A DNA stretch of 53,701 nt from NCBI GenBank assembly GCA_045602385.1, contig JAZSBL010000054.1:1-53701 (forward strand), read 5' to 3'. Shown here piece by piece: positions 42,441 through 51,063 of the stretch. The first letter of the stretch is position 1, and the number at the start of each line of letters is the position of its first letter. The position numbers were made by a program, and so were the translations under genes. The stretch is from SVTX01 sp045602385 (lineage in GTDB: Bacteria > Bacillota > Clostridia > Oscillospirales > CAG-272). The notes under the pieces are model-generated. The model searched no databases and was not told where the DNA came from. It saw nothing but the letters and a program-made list of their open reading frames with translations.

Positions 42441-43658
42441 TTATTTGCCCTTTATTTTCTTCCAGTATTCCTCTGCGGCCTTTTCCTGCTTATTATCACC
42501 GTAGTGATAATATTTCTTGTTTTTAATGTCGTCGGGGAGATACTGCTGCTCAACGTATCTGTTCGGATAGTCGTGCGGGTATTTATAGCCCTTGAACAAG
42601 GGACTTTGGAGATGTATGGGCGGGACAAGTCCAAGTCCTGCCTTGACGTCCTCAAGCGCCGCGTCGACAGCGAGATGCTGTGTATTCGACTTTGGCAGAG
42701 TCGCAAGCATGAGCGCCGCGTGGCCGAGCGGTATTCTCGCCTCCGGAAGTCCAAGCTCACGCGCAGAGTCGCAGCACGCCTTGACGATAAGGGGCGCCTG
42801 CGGATATGCAAGTCCTATATCCTCGCTTGCGATGACCTGCAAGCGGCGGCAAAGCGAGATTATATCGCCCTGCTCTATCATTTTTGCGACGTAAAATGCC
42901 GTAGCATCGGGATCGGAGCCGCGGATCGCCTTTTGCAGACATCCGAGCATGTCAAAATGGACGTCATCGTTATAATTGCCCACTCCGTAGTTAAACTGGT
43001 CGGCGTCTTGGGGTGTTATCTCTCCCTCGGCGGAAAAATAGGCATTCTCAAAGAGTCCTATAGAACGGCGCACGTCACCGCCCGCCGCTTTGGCGATATA
43101 TTCCGCCGTGGACGCGCTTACCGTCTTTTCCGTGCCGTTTTCCTTATTGAGGTAGTCAAGCGCGCGGAAAAGCATTTTTGCGCACTCTGTGGGGGCAACC
43201 GGCTTGAACTCAAAGAGTGATGAGCGCGAAATGATCGCGTTATACACATAAAAGTGCGGATTTTCGGTTGTGGACGCTATAAGCGTGACTCTGCCGTCCT
43301 CGATATATTCAAGCAAGGATTGCTGCTGCTTACGGTTGAAATACTGGATCTCGTCAAGATAAAGCAACGTTCCCTGTGAGCCGAAAATACTCTGCGAGGA
43401 TGCAAGTATCTCCTTGACGTCGGAAAGCGACGCGCTGGTAGCGTTTATTTTATGAAAATCCATGCCCGACTGCTTGGCGATGATCGATGCCGCCGTGGTC
43501 TTACCCGTACCGGGAGGGCCGAAAAAAATCATATTGGTAAGTCGACCGCCCGAAAGCATACGGCGGATTACGCCTCGCTCACCGAAAAGGTGCTCCTGAC
43601 CGACTATATCGTCTATCGACTGCGGACGCAAGAGGTCCGCAAGCTGTGCATTTCTCAT
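42441..43658 (-). CDS. rarA: replication-associated recombination AAA+ ATPase RarA/MgsA
   Basis: 405 residues from ATG 43658 (AAGGA seven bases upstream; a TTG seven codons earlier has no RBS). Walker A GPPGTGKT (47-54), Walker B LYLDEIQYF, sensor ATTENPHF and the tetramerisation domain with DDVHFDMLGCLQKAIRGSDPDA are typical of RarA/WRNIP1. It acts at stalled replication forks with clamp loader and SSB. Gene order with cysK, 22 bp apart, implies co-transcription. Confidence 0.95.
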   Translation of the reverse strand: MRNAQLADLLRPQSIDDIVGQEHLFGERGVIRRMLSGGRLTNMIFFGPPGTGKTTAASIIAKQSGMDFHKINATSASLSDVKEILASSQSIFGSQGTLLYLDEIQYFNRKQQQSLLEYIEDGRVTLIASTTENPHFYVYNAIISRSSLFEFKPVAPTECAKMLFRALDYLNKENGTEKTVSASTAEYIAKAAGGDVRRSIGLFENAYFSAEGEITPQDADQFNYGVGNYNDDVHFDMLGCLQKAIRGSDPDATAFYVAKMIEQGDIISLCRRLQVIASEDIGLAYPQAPLIVKACCDSARELGLPEARIPLGHAALMLATLPKSNTQHLAVDAALEDVKAGLGLVPPIHLQSPLFKGYKYPHDYPNRYVEQQYLPDDIKNKKYYHYGDNKQEKAAEEYWKKIKGK

Positions 43659-43680
43659 TTTTATATCCTTAAAATCCAAA

Positions 43681-44607
43681 TTATTTGAAAAGTCCGCTTG
43701 AAAGGTAGCGCTCTCCCGTATCGGGGAGAATTACAACTATACGTTTGCCTGCGTTATCCGCTCTCCCGGCAAGAGCCTTTGCCGCCGCGAGCGCAGCTCC
43801 CGATGAAATACCGACCAAAAGCCCCTCTGTGCGCGCAAGCTCACGCGCGTTTTCAAATGCGGACTCGTCAGTGACTGTCAAGATCTCGTCGACAAGCGAG
43901 AGGTCGAGATTCTTCGGGATAAAGCCAGCTCCTATGCCTTGTATGGCATGCGCCCCCGATCTTCCCTCGCTGATATAGGGCGAGCCTGACGGCTCGACGG
44001 CTACGATCTTGATATTAGGGTTTTGCTCCTTTAAGTAACGCGCCGTGCCGCTCAACGTGCCGCCCGTGCCGACCGTTGCGACGAATATATCTACATTACC
44101 GTCCATATCGTTCCATATTTCGGGTCCTGTGCTACGGTAGTGAGCTTCGGGATTGGCGGGATTGTCAAACTGTCCCATTATAACCGCTCCGGGTGTTTCT
44201 GATTTGATCTTTTCGGCTTTCTGTATTGCACCCGACATTCCGAGCGACGCATCGGTGAGTACGAGCTCCGCTCCGTACGCTCTCATGAGCTGCTTTCTCT
44301 CCTCGGACATGTTTTCGGGCATGACAATGACAAGGCGGTATCCACGCTCCGCGCAGATCGCCGCAAGTCCGACACCCGTATTGCCCGACGTTGGCTCTAT
44401 TATGACCGACTCGCGCAAGATCACACCGCTTGCTTCGCCGTCCTCGATCATGCGCAGCGCGATCCTATCCTTGGCAGAGCCTGCGGGGTTGAAATATTCG
44501 ACCTTGGCGTAAAGCTGGCCGCAGAGGTCGTTGTTTTTTTCTATGTTATTAAGCCTGAGCATCGGAGTTCTTCCGATTAGCTCTGAAATCGAATTATAAA
44601 TTGTCAT
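43681..44607 (-). CDS. cysK: cysteine synthase (O-acetylserine sulfhydrylase)
   Basis: 308 residues. The PLP lysine is Lys46 (NPAGSAKDRIA), with the substrate loop EPTSGNTG and the phosphate-binding GTGGTLSG. The C-terminal LPDTGERYLSSGLF matches CysK. It makes cysteine from O-acetylserine and sulfide. The frame continues 25 codons upstream, but MTIYNSISELIGRTPM has GGAG six bases before it. No T-box or SAM riboswitch lies in its 40-nt leader. Confidence 0.95.
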   Translation of the reverse strand: MTIYNSISELIGRTPMLRLNNIEKNNDLCGQLYAKVEYFNPAGSAKDRIALRMIEDGEASGVILRESVIIEPTSGNTGVGLAAICAERGYRLVIVMPENMSEERKQLMRAYGAELVLTDASLGMSGAIQKAEKIKSETPGAVIMGQFDNPANPEAHYRSTGPEIWNDMDGNVDIFVATVGTGGTLSGTARYLKEQNPNIKIVAVEPSGSPYISEGRSGAHAIQGIGAGFIPKNLDLSLVDEILTVTDESAFENARELARTEGLLVGISSGAALAAAKALAGRADNAGKRIVVILPDTGERYLSSGLFK

Positions 44608-44653
44608 TGTATCTCCGTAGGACAAAAATTTTAAGGGATCATATGCCCTTATA

Positions 44654-44682
44654 ATTATAACACCCCGTGATTGCTTTGTCAA
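44654..44682 (-). promoter_or_regulatory. cysK-rarA promoter
   Basis: Minus strand TTGACA (44682-44677), 17 bp, TATAAT (44659-44654), a perfect consensus. A small AAGGG/CCCTT hairpin lies just downstream. Confidence 0.88.
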
Positions 44683-44705
44683 CTAAACTTTTTATTTAAA
44701 GTATA

Positions 44706-44734
44706 TTGATTTATTGCCGATAAAGATGTATAAT
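44706..44734 (+). promoter_or_regulatory. promoter of the HD gene and possibly metF-metH
   Basis: TTGATT (44706-44711), 17 bp, TATAAT (44729-44734), leader about 36 nt. Confidence 0.75.
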
Positions 44735-44776
44735 AGACTTATAATGCGAAAATATTATCCAAAACAAGAGGAACAG

Positions 44777-45439
44777 ATGATAACCTACGAACAGATAAAG
44801 AATGACCCCAATATTAGAACCTACGTTAAAGAAGCTGACGCTTCCCTTGCCGCTCTCGGTTTTACCGAGCATAGCTTCGCCCACGTAACTCGCGTTGCCG
44901 TGACCGCGGGCGAGATCCTCGCCACGCTCGGCTACGACGAGCGTACATGCGAGCTTGCTCGCATTGCGGGCTTCCTGCACGACATAGGCAATCTTGTCAA
45001 CCGCGTCGATCACTCACAAAGCGGCGCGATAATTGCTTTCCGAATTCTCGACAATCTCGGAATGGCGCCCGAGGAGATATGCCCCATAGTTGCCGCTATC
45101 GGAAACCACGACGAGGGCACGGGCGTTCCCGTAAGCGCGATGGCTGCCGCTCTCATTCTTGCGGACAAGAGCGACGTTCGCCGCTCTCGCGTCAGATCAC
45201 AAAAGCTTATCGACAAGAGCGATATTCACGACAACGTAAATTATTCCGTTACTCACTCCGCGCTTGAGATAAGCCGTGACAAAACACATATCACCCTCAA
45301 GCTCGAGCTTGACACAGAGTTCAGCTCGGTTATGGACTACTTTGAGATATTCCTAAAGAGAATGCTCCTCTGCCGCAAGGCCGCCGAAACGCTTGGGCTT
45401 ACATTCAAACTTGATATTAACGGTCAAGTCCTGCTTTAA
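44777..45439 (+). CDS. HD-domain phosphohydrolase
   Basis: 220 residues from ATG 44777 (GAGGA RBS; earlier in-frame ATGs lack one). Metal ligands follow the HD pattern: His36 (EHSFAHVTRV), His68-Asp69 (FLHDIGN), a second His in IGNHDEGTG, and Asp in LADKSDVRRS. HD proteins hydrolyse nucleotides or second messengers; the substrate here cannot be read off. A 65-bp gap separates it from metF, so it may be transcribed with the methionine genes without being part of that pathway. Confidence 0.82.
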   Translation: MITYEQIKNDPNIRTYVKEADASLAALGFTEHSFAHVTRVAVTAGEILATLGYDERTCELARIAGFLHDIGNLVNRVDHSQSGAIIAFRILDNLGMAPEEICPIVAAIGNHDEGTGVPVSAMAAALILADKSDVRRSRVRSQKLIDKSDIHDNVNYSVTHSALEISRDKTHITLKLELDTEFSSVMDYFEIFLKRMLLCRKAAETLGLTFKLDINGQVLL

Positions 45440-45478
45440 GTGAAAATCATTTAACTCCCTACCTCAACAATAATTCCT

Positions 45479-45490
45479 TGGCATATGCCA
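45479..45490. promoter_or_regulatory. 12-bp palindrome upstream of metF
   Basis: TGGCATATGCCA, a perfect palindrome five bases before the metF Shine-Dalgarno. It could be an operator or a small hairpin near the RBS; no regulator could be named. Confidence 0.4.
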
Positions 45491-45504
45491 CAAAAGGAGC
45501 AAAT

Positions 45505-46386
45505 ATGAAGCTGACAGAAATACTTAATTCAAATACTCCCTCGCTCTCCTTCGAGGTCTTCCCGCCCAAGACAACGACCGCCTTTGAGTCGGTCAAGGCG
45601 GCAACAGAAAAGATAGCCGAGCTACACCCCTCTTTTATGAGCGTTACATACGGCGCGGGGGGCGGAACAAGTCAATACACCCTTGAGATAGCAAAAAATA
45701 TCAAGGAAAAGCACAACGTGCCCACCCTGGCGCATCTGACCTGCGTTTCCTCCAATAAAGCGACCGTTCACTCTATGATAGAAAAGATAAAGGACGCCGG
45801 AATTGAAAACGTGATGGCTCTGCGCGGAGACATTCCCGCAGATATGCAAAACGCAGATCGCTCCGACTGGACATACAAGCACGCTATCGACCTTGTACGC
45901 GAGCTTAAGGAGTCGGCGGGATATTTATGCATCGGCGGCGCGTGCTATCCCGAAATACACCCCGAAAGCGCAAATCAGAAAGAAGATATAAAATATCTTA
46001 AGGAGAAGGTCGATGCAGGCTGTGATTTCCTGACTACCCAGATGTTCTTCGACAATAACCTGCTCTATAATTTCCTCTACAAGATCAGAGAGGCAGGGAT
46101 CACTGTTCCGATTATTCCGGGTATCATGCCCATAACCAACGCAAGTCAGATCGAGCGCGCGATCAAGCTCTCGGGCTCATTTATTCCTCGCCGTTTTATC
46201 TCGCTTCTTGACAAGTTCGGCTCCGATCCCGATGCCATGATGCAGGCAGGCATAGCTTACGCTACCGATCAGATAATCGATCTTTACGCCAACGGCATCA
46301 CCAACGTTCACGTTTATTCGATGAACAAGCCCGAGGTAGCCCAGAGGATACAGTCAAATCTTTCCTCTATCATCAAAAAGCCCTGA
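45505..46386 (+). CDS. metF: methylenetetrahydrofolate reductase
   Basis: 293 residues from ATG 45505 (AAAAGGAG upstream). Hallmarks: LSFEVFPPKT, MSVTYGAGGG, LAHLTCVSSN, VMALRGDIP and DFLTTQMFFDN, with the FAD-site PGIMPI. It reduces 5,10-methylene-THF to 5-methyl-THF, the methyl donor for the MetH encoded 29 bp downstream. No MetV-type second subunit gene is adjacent, although some Clostridia pair one with a short MetF. Confidence 0.95.
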   Translation: MKLTEILNSNTPSLSFEVFPPKTTTAFESVKAATEKIAELHPSFMSVTYGAGGGTSQYTLEIAKNIKEKHNVPTLAHLTCVSSNKATVHSMIEKIKDAGIENVMALRGDIPADMQNADRSDWTYKHAIDLVRELKESAGYLCIGGACYPEIHPESANQKEDIKYLKEKVDAGCDFLTTQMFFDNNLLYNFLYKIREAGITVPIIPGIMPITNASQIERAIKLSGSFIPRRFISLLDKFGSDPDAMMQAGIAYATDQIIDLYANGITNVHVYSMNKPEVAQRIQSNLSSIIKKP

Positions 46387-46415
46387 GTGGCAACAATATA
46401 TTCAAAAGGTTTATT

Positions 46416-48800
46416 ATGAAGATACTTGATTACATAAAAAACAACCTGCTCTATATGGACGGCGGTATGGGTACGCTTCTCCAGAAGGAGGGTCTTACCC
46501 CCGGTGAGCTTCCCGAGCTGTGGAACATCTCCCACCCGGAGGTAATTCGGGCTATTCACCGCTCATATTACGACGCAGGCGCGAACGTTGTAACCACAAA
46601 CACCTTTGGCGCAAACACTCTGAAATTCAGCCCCGAGGAGCTTGAGTCCATCATTTCCGCGGCAGTCGATAACGCCAATGCGGCTAAAAATGACACCAAA
46701 AACAGCGGCGAGAAGTTTGTGGCTCTTGATATAGGACCTTTAGGCAAGTTACTAAAGCCCTACGGTGAGCTTGACTTTGAGGACGCAGTTTCTATATTTG
46801 CCGAAACCGTCAGGATAGGTGCGCGCGAGGGCGTTGACCTTATCCTGATCGAAACGATGAGCGACAGCTACGAAACCAAGGCGGCGCTTCTTGCGGCAAA
46901 GGAGAACTCTACCCTTCCCGTGTTCGTATCAAACGCGTACGGCGCGGACGGCAGGCTTATGACCGGAGCAACACCCGCGGCTATGGTTGCAATGCTTGAG
47001 GGCATGGGCGCGGATGCTATCGGCGCGAACTGCTCCCTTGGTCCAAAGCAGCTTGTTCCCGTTGTAGAGGAGCTTCTTGAATACGCATCAATTCCCGTTT
47101 TGCTTATGCCCAACGCGGGCTTGCCCGAAATCAAGGACGGCAAAACTATATATAACGTCACGCCGCGAGAGTTTGCAGATGAGGTCAAAGCTCTTATTGC
47201 GCAAGGTGTTCGTATTGCGGGCGGCTGCTGCGGCACGACACCCGAATATATTGCCGAGCTTACGCGTACCGAGCAAAAGCCTTGCGAGATAACTGCAAAA
47301 AATCGCTCGGTCGTTTCGTCATACACGAATGCAGTTGAAATAGGAAGGTCTCCCGTCCTTATCGGTGAGCGCATAAATCCCACCGGCAAAAAGCTTTTCA
47401 AGCAGGCGCTTAAGGAAAACAATCTTGACTACATCCTAGGTGAGGGGCTTTCGCAAGAGAGCGCGGGCGCGCATATACTTGACGTGAATGTAGGACTCCC
47501 CGAAATAGACGAGAGCGAGATGCTTTGCCGCGTTGTATGCGAGCTTCAGGCGGTATGCGCTCTTCCCTTACAGATAGACACGGGAAATCCCTTAGCTCTT
47601 GAGGGCGCATTGCGACGCTACAACGGTAAGCCGATGATCAATTCGGTCAACGGAACGGCGGAGTCGATGGAGCTTGTCTTCCCCCTTGTGAAAAAATACG
47701 GCGGAGTTTGCGTTGCCCTCACTCTTGACGAGGGCGGTATCCCCGAAACCGCTGACGGCCGTGTTGAGATCGCGAAAAAAATTCTTGCCGAGGCCGCGAA
47801 ATACGGCATTGACAAGAAGGATATTATATTCGACACGCTAACGATGGCGGCAAGCGCAATGCCGGGCGCGTCCAAGGTCACTCTTGAAGCTTTGAGAAGA
47901 ATTAAAGACGAGCTTGGCGCAAATACCATTCTCGGTGTTTCCAACATCTCCTTCGGCCTGCCTAACCGCGATATAATCAACAGTGTGTTCTTTGCAAACG
48001 CGCTTGAGGCGGGTCTTTCCGCCGCTATAATGAATCCCTTCTCCACCGAAATGATGAGGGTATACTACGCCCACCGCGCGCTTAATTCTCTTGACGAGAA
48101 TTTCTCGGAATATATTGACTTTGCGTCCAAGGTAACACTTGGCTCTGTTATGACGGCGGGCGCTACAAGCGAGGTAAAGGCGGCAGAGGCAAATCTTAAG
48201 GACGCGATCGTTAAGGGTCTTGGCGAAAAGGCAAGGCAGCTTGCCACGGCGGCTCTTTCAAGCAAAGCTCCTCTCCAAATCGTCAACGAGGAGATAATCC
48301 CCGCGCTTGACGAGGTAGGTCGCGGATTTGAGGCTCAAAAAATATATCTACCCGGACTGCTTATGAGTGCTGAGGCGGCGAAAGCCGCATTCGAGCCTAT
48401 CAAGGCGGCTCTTGCAAGCGACAAGGGCGCGGACAAGGCTACTGTCGTGGTCGCTACCGTAAAGGGTGACATTCATGACATTGGAAAGAACATTGTTGCC
48501 CTTTTGCTTGAAAACTACGGCTACAACGTAATCGATCTCGGACGCGACGTTGCTCCCGAGGCAATACTTGATGCGGCTATCGAGCATAAGGCGGAATTAG
48601 TAAGCCTTAGCGCGCTTATGACTACGACGGTGCCTGCTATGGAGGAAACGATAAAGCTCTTCCGCATAAAAGCCCCCGATGTTAAAATAATGGTTGGCGG
48701 CGCTGTCCTTACACAGGAATACGCGGACAGCATCGGCGCGGACTTCTACGGCGAGGATGCTATGAGCGCGGTCAGATACGCGGAAGCAACCGTCTTATGA
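46416..48800 (+). CDS. metH: cobalamin-dependent methionine synthase, short form without reactivation domain
   Basis: 794 residues versus about 1200 for full MetH. In order: homocysteine-binding barrel with the Zn cysteines GGCC at 269-272 (C271, C272) and an upstream Cys in GANCS; pterin-binding domain (ERINPTGKKLF, about 310 on); B12 cap and Rossmann domains with the axial-ligand motif D685-I-H687-D-I-G690 and SLSALMTTTV. The C-terminal AdoMet-binding reactivation domain is missing: the protein ends just after the B12 domain. Without it, oxidised Co(II) cobalamin needs another reactivation route; the RACo-like gene 15 bp downstream is the obvious candidate. RBS AAAGG. Confidence 0.95.
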   Translation: MKILDYIKNNLLYMDGGMGTLLQKEGLTPGELPELWNISHPEVIRAIHRSYYDAGANVVTTNTFGANTLKFSPEELESIISAAVDNANAAKNDTKNSGEKFVALDIGPLGKLLKPYGELDFEDAVSIFAETVRIGAREGVDLILIETMSDSYETKAALLAAKENSTLPVFVSNAYGADGRLMTGATPAAMVAMLEGMGADAIGANCSLGPKQLVPVVEELLEYASIPVLLMPNAGLPEIKDGKTIYNVTPREFADEVKALIAQGVRIAGGCCGTTPEYIAELTRTEQKPCEITAKNRSVVSSYTNAVEIGRSPVLIGERINPTGKKLFKQALKENNLDYILGEGLSQESAGAHILDVNVGLPEIDESEMLCRVVCELQAVCALPLQIDTGNPLALEGALRRYNGKPMINSVNGTAESMELVFPLVKKYGGVCVALTLDEGGIPETADGRVEIAKKILAEAAKYGIDKKDIIFDTLTMAASAMPGASKVTLEALRRIKDELGANTILGVSNISFGLPNRDIINSVFFANALEAGLSAAIMNPFSTEMMRVYYAHRALNSLDENFSEYIDFASKVTLGSVMTAGATSEVKAAEANLKDAIVKGLGEKARQLATAALSSKAPLQIVNEEIIPALDEVGRGFEAQKIYLPGLLMSAEAAKAAFEPIKAALASDKGADKATVVVATVKGDIHDIGKNIVALLLENYGYNVIDLGRDVAPEAILDAAIEHKAELVSLSALMTTTVPAMEETIKLFRIKAPDVKIMVGGAVLTQEYADSIGADFYGEDAMSAVRYAEATVL

Positions 48801-48815
48801 TCGGGTAACGACTAT

Positions 48816-50204
48816 ATGAAAATCAAAATCACATTCAATGGGCAGGTTTTATTCGCGGAAAACGGAGAAACGCTCTCCGACGCTCTTATTCGCAACGGCG
48901 TAGCTATTGCAAGACCGTGCGGGGGCGGCGGTCGGTGCGGCAAGTGCCGCGTCCTTGTGGACGGAGTATCCACGCTTGCCTGCCAATATATTCTTACGCA
49001 CGACATTTCGGTAACCGCAGCATACGAGGGAGAAATGCTTGCCGAGACGGTGACGGCTGACGGCAATGCTTTGGGCGGCACGGATATCGTTCTTGATCTT
49101 GGCAGCACCACCCTTGCGATGGCTCTTATCGACAGGCCGAGCAAAAGCGTCGTCAGGGCTATAAGCGCGGTCAACCCTCAGAGGAGCTTTGGCGCGGACG
49201 TTATTTCGAGAATGGAATACTGCCAGAAAAACGGCGTTTGTGAGCTTACGCGCGTGATACGCGACAAGATCAACAACATGATAGCCGAGTTTGTGAGGGG
49301 TGAGCTTGACACTCTTTACATCGCGGGTAACACCACCATGCTCCATATTTTTGCCGGGATTGACCCAAGCGAAATGGGTGTTGCGCCTTATTCTCCCGTC
49401 TTTACCGAGGAGAAGCTGCTTGATGCCGAAGCGATTGGCATCAATGGGGTAAAGAGGGTTCGACTTCTTCCCTCCCTCTCCGCCTTTGTGGGTGCGGACA
49501 TTGTTGCGGGCATTTACAAGATAGGACTTCCTGACGAGAAATACCGCTTGCTTATTGACCTTGGCACAAATGCCGAGATCGCCCTTATATCAAAAGAAAA
49601 AATTATTACGACCTCTGCGGCTGCCGGACCTTGCTTTGAGGGAGCTAATATTTCCTGCGGTATGAGTGCGACAGACGGGGCAATTTACGCGTACGATGGA
49701 ATAATGGCTAAAACCGTTAACGGTGCGCCTGCGCGCGGAATTTGCGGCACGGGACTTGTAGATATCGTTGCATTTTTGCTTCGTCGCGCAAAGCTTGACG
49801 CAAACGGCAGTCTCGATGAGGAGGAATTTGAGATAGCGCCCGGTGTTTCTCTGACACAGGAGGACATACGGCAATTTCAGCTTGCAAAATCCGCTATTTT
49901 CTCTGCGATCGTCACGTTGACGGAAAAATGCGGGGTTAAGCTTGACGATATTGAAACCGTATATATTTCGGGGGGCTTCTCGAGTGAAATGAACTCACAA
50001 AATGCGGCATTGACCGGTCTTATTCCGCACGAGCTTGCAACTAAATGTCTCTCTATTGGAAACAGCAGTTTGCTTGGCACGATAGAATATGCTTTTAACA
50101 GTATTGACCTTAAAGCGATATTAGACAATGCGATCTACTGTGATCTGTCGTGTGACACCCTATTTGCCGATCTATTTATTAAAAATATGCAATTTAAAAA
50201 ATAA
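48816..50204 (+). CDS. RACo-like ASKHA reductive activator of corrinoid protein
   Basis: 462 residues. An N-terminal [2Fe-2S] ferredoxin-like domain (C35-x5-C41-x2-C44-x11-C56) is joined to a DUF4445/ASKHA ATPase with the phosphate-1 motif LDLGSTTLAMAL (about 92-103), phosphate-2 LIDLGTNAEIAL, and adenosine motif ISGGFSSEM. RACo-type enzymes use ATP to push an electron onto Co(II) of corrinoid proteins, best known for acetogenic and methylamine pathways. Here the only corrinoid protein nearby is the truncated MetH directly upstream, so it probably reactivates methionine synthase (inference). Followed by a terminator. Confidence 0.9.
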   Translation: MKIKITFNGQVLFAENGETLSDALIRNGVAIARPCGGGGRCGKCRVLVDGVSTLACQYILTHDISVTAAYEGEMLAETVTADGNALGGTDIVLDLGSTTLAMALIDRPSKSVVRAISAVNPQRSFGADVISRMEYCQKNGVCELTRVIRDKINNMIAEFVRGELDTLYIAGNTTMLHIFAGIDPSEMGVAPYSPVFTEEKLLDAEAIGINGVKRVRLLPSLSAFVGADIVAGIYKIGLPDEKYRLLIDLGTNAEIALISKEKIITTSAAAGPCFEGANISCGMSATDGAIYAYDGIMAKTVNGAPARGICGTGLVDIVAFLLRRAKLDANGSLDEEEFEIAPGVSLTQEDIRQFQLAKSAIFSAIVTLTEKCGVKLDDIETVYISGGFSSEMNSQNAALTGLIPHELATKCLSIGNSSLLGTIEYAFNSIDLKAILDNAIYCDLSCDTLFADLFIKNMQFKK

Positions 50205-50206
50205 AG

Positions 50207-50243
50207 AAAACAGTCCTTAATTTACAATTGAGGGCTGTTTTTA
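50207..50243 (+). terminator. terminator of the met operon
   Basis: 14-bp stem (arms 50209-50222 and 50226-50239, two G-U pairs), 3-nt loop, then TTT-A-CTTT. Confidence 0.82.
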
Positions 50244-50263
50244 CTTTATTTTGCAAAAACATA

Positions 50264-50292
50264 TTGCAAACACCCGAAAATCATGCTATAAT
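50264..50292 (+). promoter_or_regulatory. promoter of the cobalamin-riboswitch operon
   Basis: TTGCAA (50264-50269), 17 bp, TATAAT (50287-50292). Confidence 0.82.
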
Positions 50293-50317
50293 GATGACAC
50301 AAAAGAATAAACGCAAA

Positions 50318-50490
50318 GCATCCGGATGCATCTTGCATCCGTTGTCGGACGTACCGCGTGACGGTGCGTTAGGGGATAAGGGAATTCGGTGAAAATCCGA
50401 AGCAACAGCCATTGCCGTAACTCCGCTATTCTTTAGCGGTCAAGTCGGAATGCTTATCGCTTTGTGACACGTAAAGGTCTCTTGGGCAGC
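50318..50490 (+). ncRNA. cobalamin riboswitch
   Basis: The aptamer core GGGAATTCGGTGAAAATCCG followed by AAGCAACAGCC and GCCGTAA is the classic cobalamin riboswitch signature (GGTGnAAnTCC...GCnGCCGTAA), then a variable stem (CCGCTATTCTTTAGCGG) and the closing AAGTCGGAATGCTT, the B12-box side. Ends are approximate. It precedes the lipoprotein and ECF S-component genes and has an intrinsic terminator in its expression platform, so bound cobalamin should stop transcription. Confidence 0.93.
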
Positions 50491-50568
50491 TTGGGGAGAT
50501 TGTGGATATGGGTAGGGCTATTCCCTGCCTATGCTCTATTATGACAGGATAACAGAGCCATTCTCACA

Positions 50569-50600
50569 GTACCCCATGAAGGGTACTTTTATTTTATCCT
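50569..50600 (+). terminator. riboswitch expression-platform terminator
   Basis: GTACCC / GGGTAC hairpin followed by TTTTATTTTATCC, 29 bp before the lipoprotein ATG. Upstream, 50510-50540, an alternative G-U rich stem (ATGGGTAGGG with CCCTGCCTAT) is present. The RBS AAAGGA lies past the hairpin. Confidence 0.8.
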
Positions 50601-50628
50601 TTTGCAGAAAAAGAAAGGATAAAAAACA

Positions 50629-51057
50629 ATGAAGCAAACTATCAAATCGACTTTAATAGTCGTACTTTCACTCATCTTCGTTCTCTCTCTCGTCGCCTGC
50701 AACACAGTTGACAAGACCGGCATCTGGGAAGATGCGACATACCGCAGAGATATGGAATTCGGCAAGGGCGCCAAAACAGTTGTGGTTCAGGTAAAGGCGA
50801 TAGATCAAATGGTAACCTTCACCATCAAAACAGACAAGACCACCGTTGGCGAGGCTCTTATGGAGCACGGTCTTATTGACGGTGATCAGGGTGCGTACGG
50901 CTTGTACGTAAAAGAGGTTAACGGCATGGTTGCCGACCACGATGTAGACCAGACCTACTGGGCATTCTATATAAACGGCGAGTACGGAATGACCGGTGTT
51001 GACATGACCGAGATAAACGAAGCCGACGTATATCAGCTTGAGCTGGCAAAAGGATAA
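50629..51057 (+). CDS. DUF4430 (transcobalamin-like) lipoprotein
   Basis: 142 residues. Lipoprotein signal: basic MKQTIK, hydrophobic core, lipobox LVAC with Cys24, then a short spacer. The rest is one DUF4430 domain (about 52-140: TVGEALMEHGLI, GLYVKEVNGM, QTYWAFYINGEYG, VYQLELAKG), the fold of the C-terminal domain of transcobalamin and intrinsic factor. Under a cobalamin riboswitch and six bases ahead of an ECF S component, it most likely captures corrinoids at the cell surface (inference). DUF4430 also occurs in proteins without any B12 link, so binding is not proven by the domain alone. Confidence 0.9.
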   Translation: MKQTIKSTLIVVLSLIFVLSLVACNTVDKTGIWEDATYRRDMEFGKGAKTVVVQVKAIDQMVTFTIKTDKTTVGEALMEHGLIDGDQGAYGLYVKEVNGMVADHDVDQTYWAFYINGEYGMTGVDMTEINEADVYQLELAKG

Positions 51058-51063
51058 GATAAA

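Noticed and set aside
44608..44653. T-box or SAM riboswitch before cysK
   Set aside because: The leader is only about 40 nt with one tiny hairpin; no T-box or S-box core sequence.
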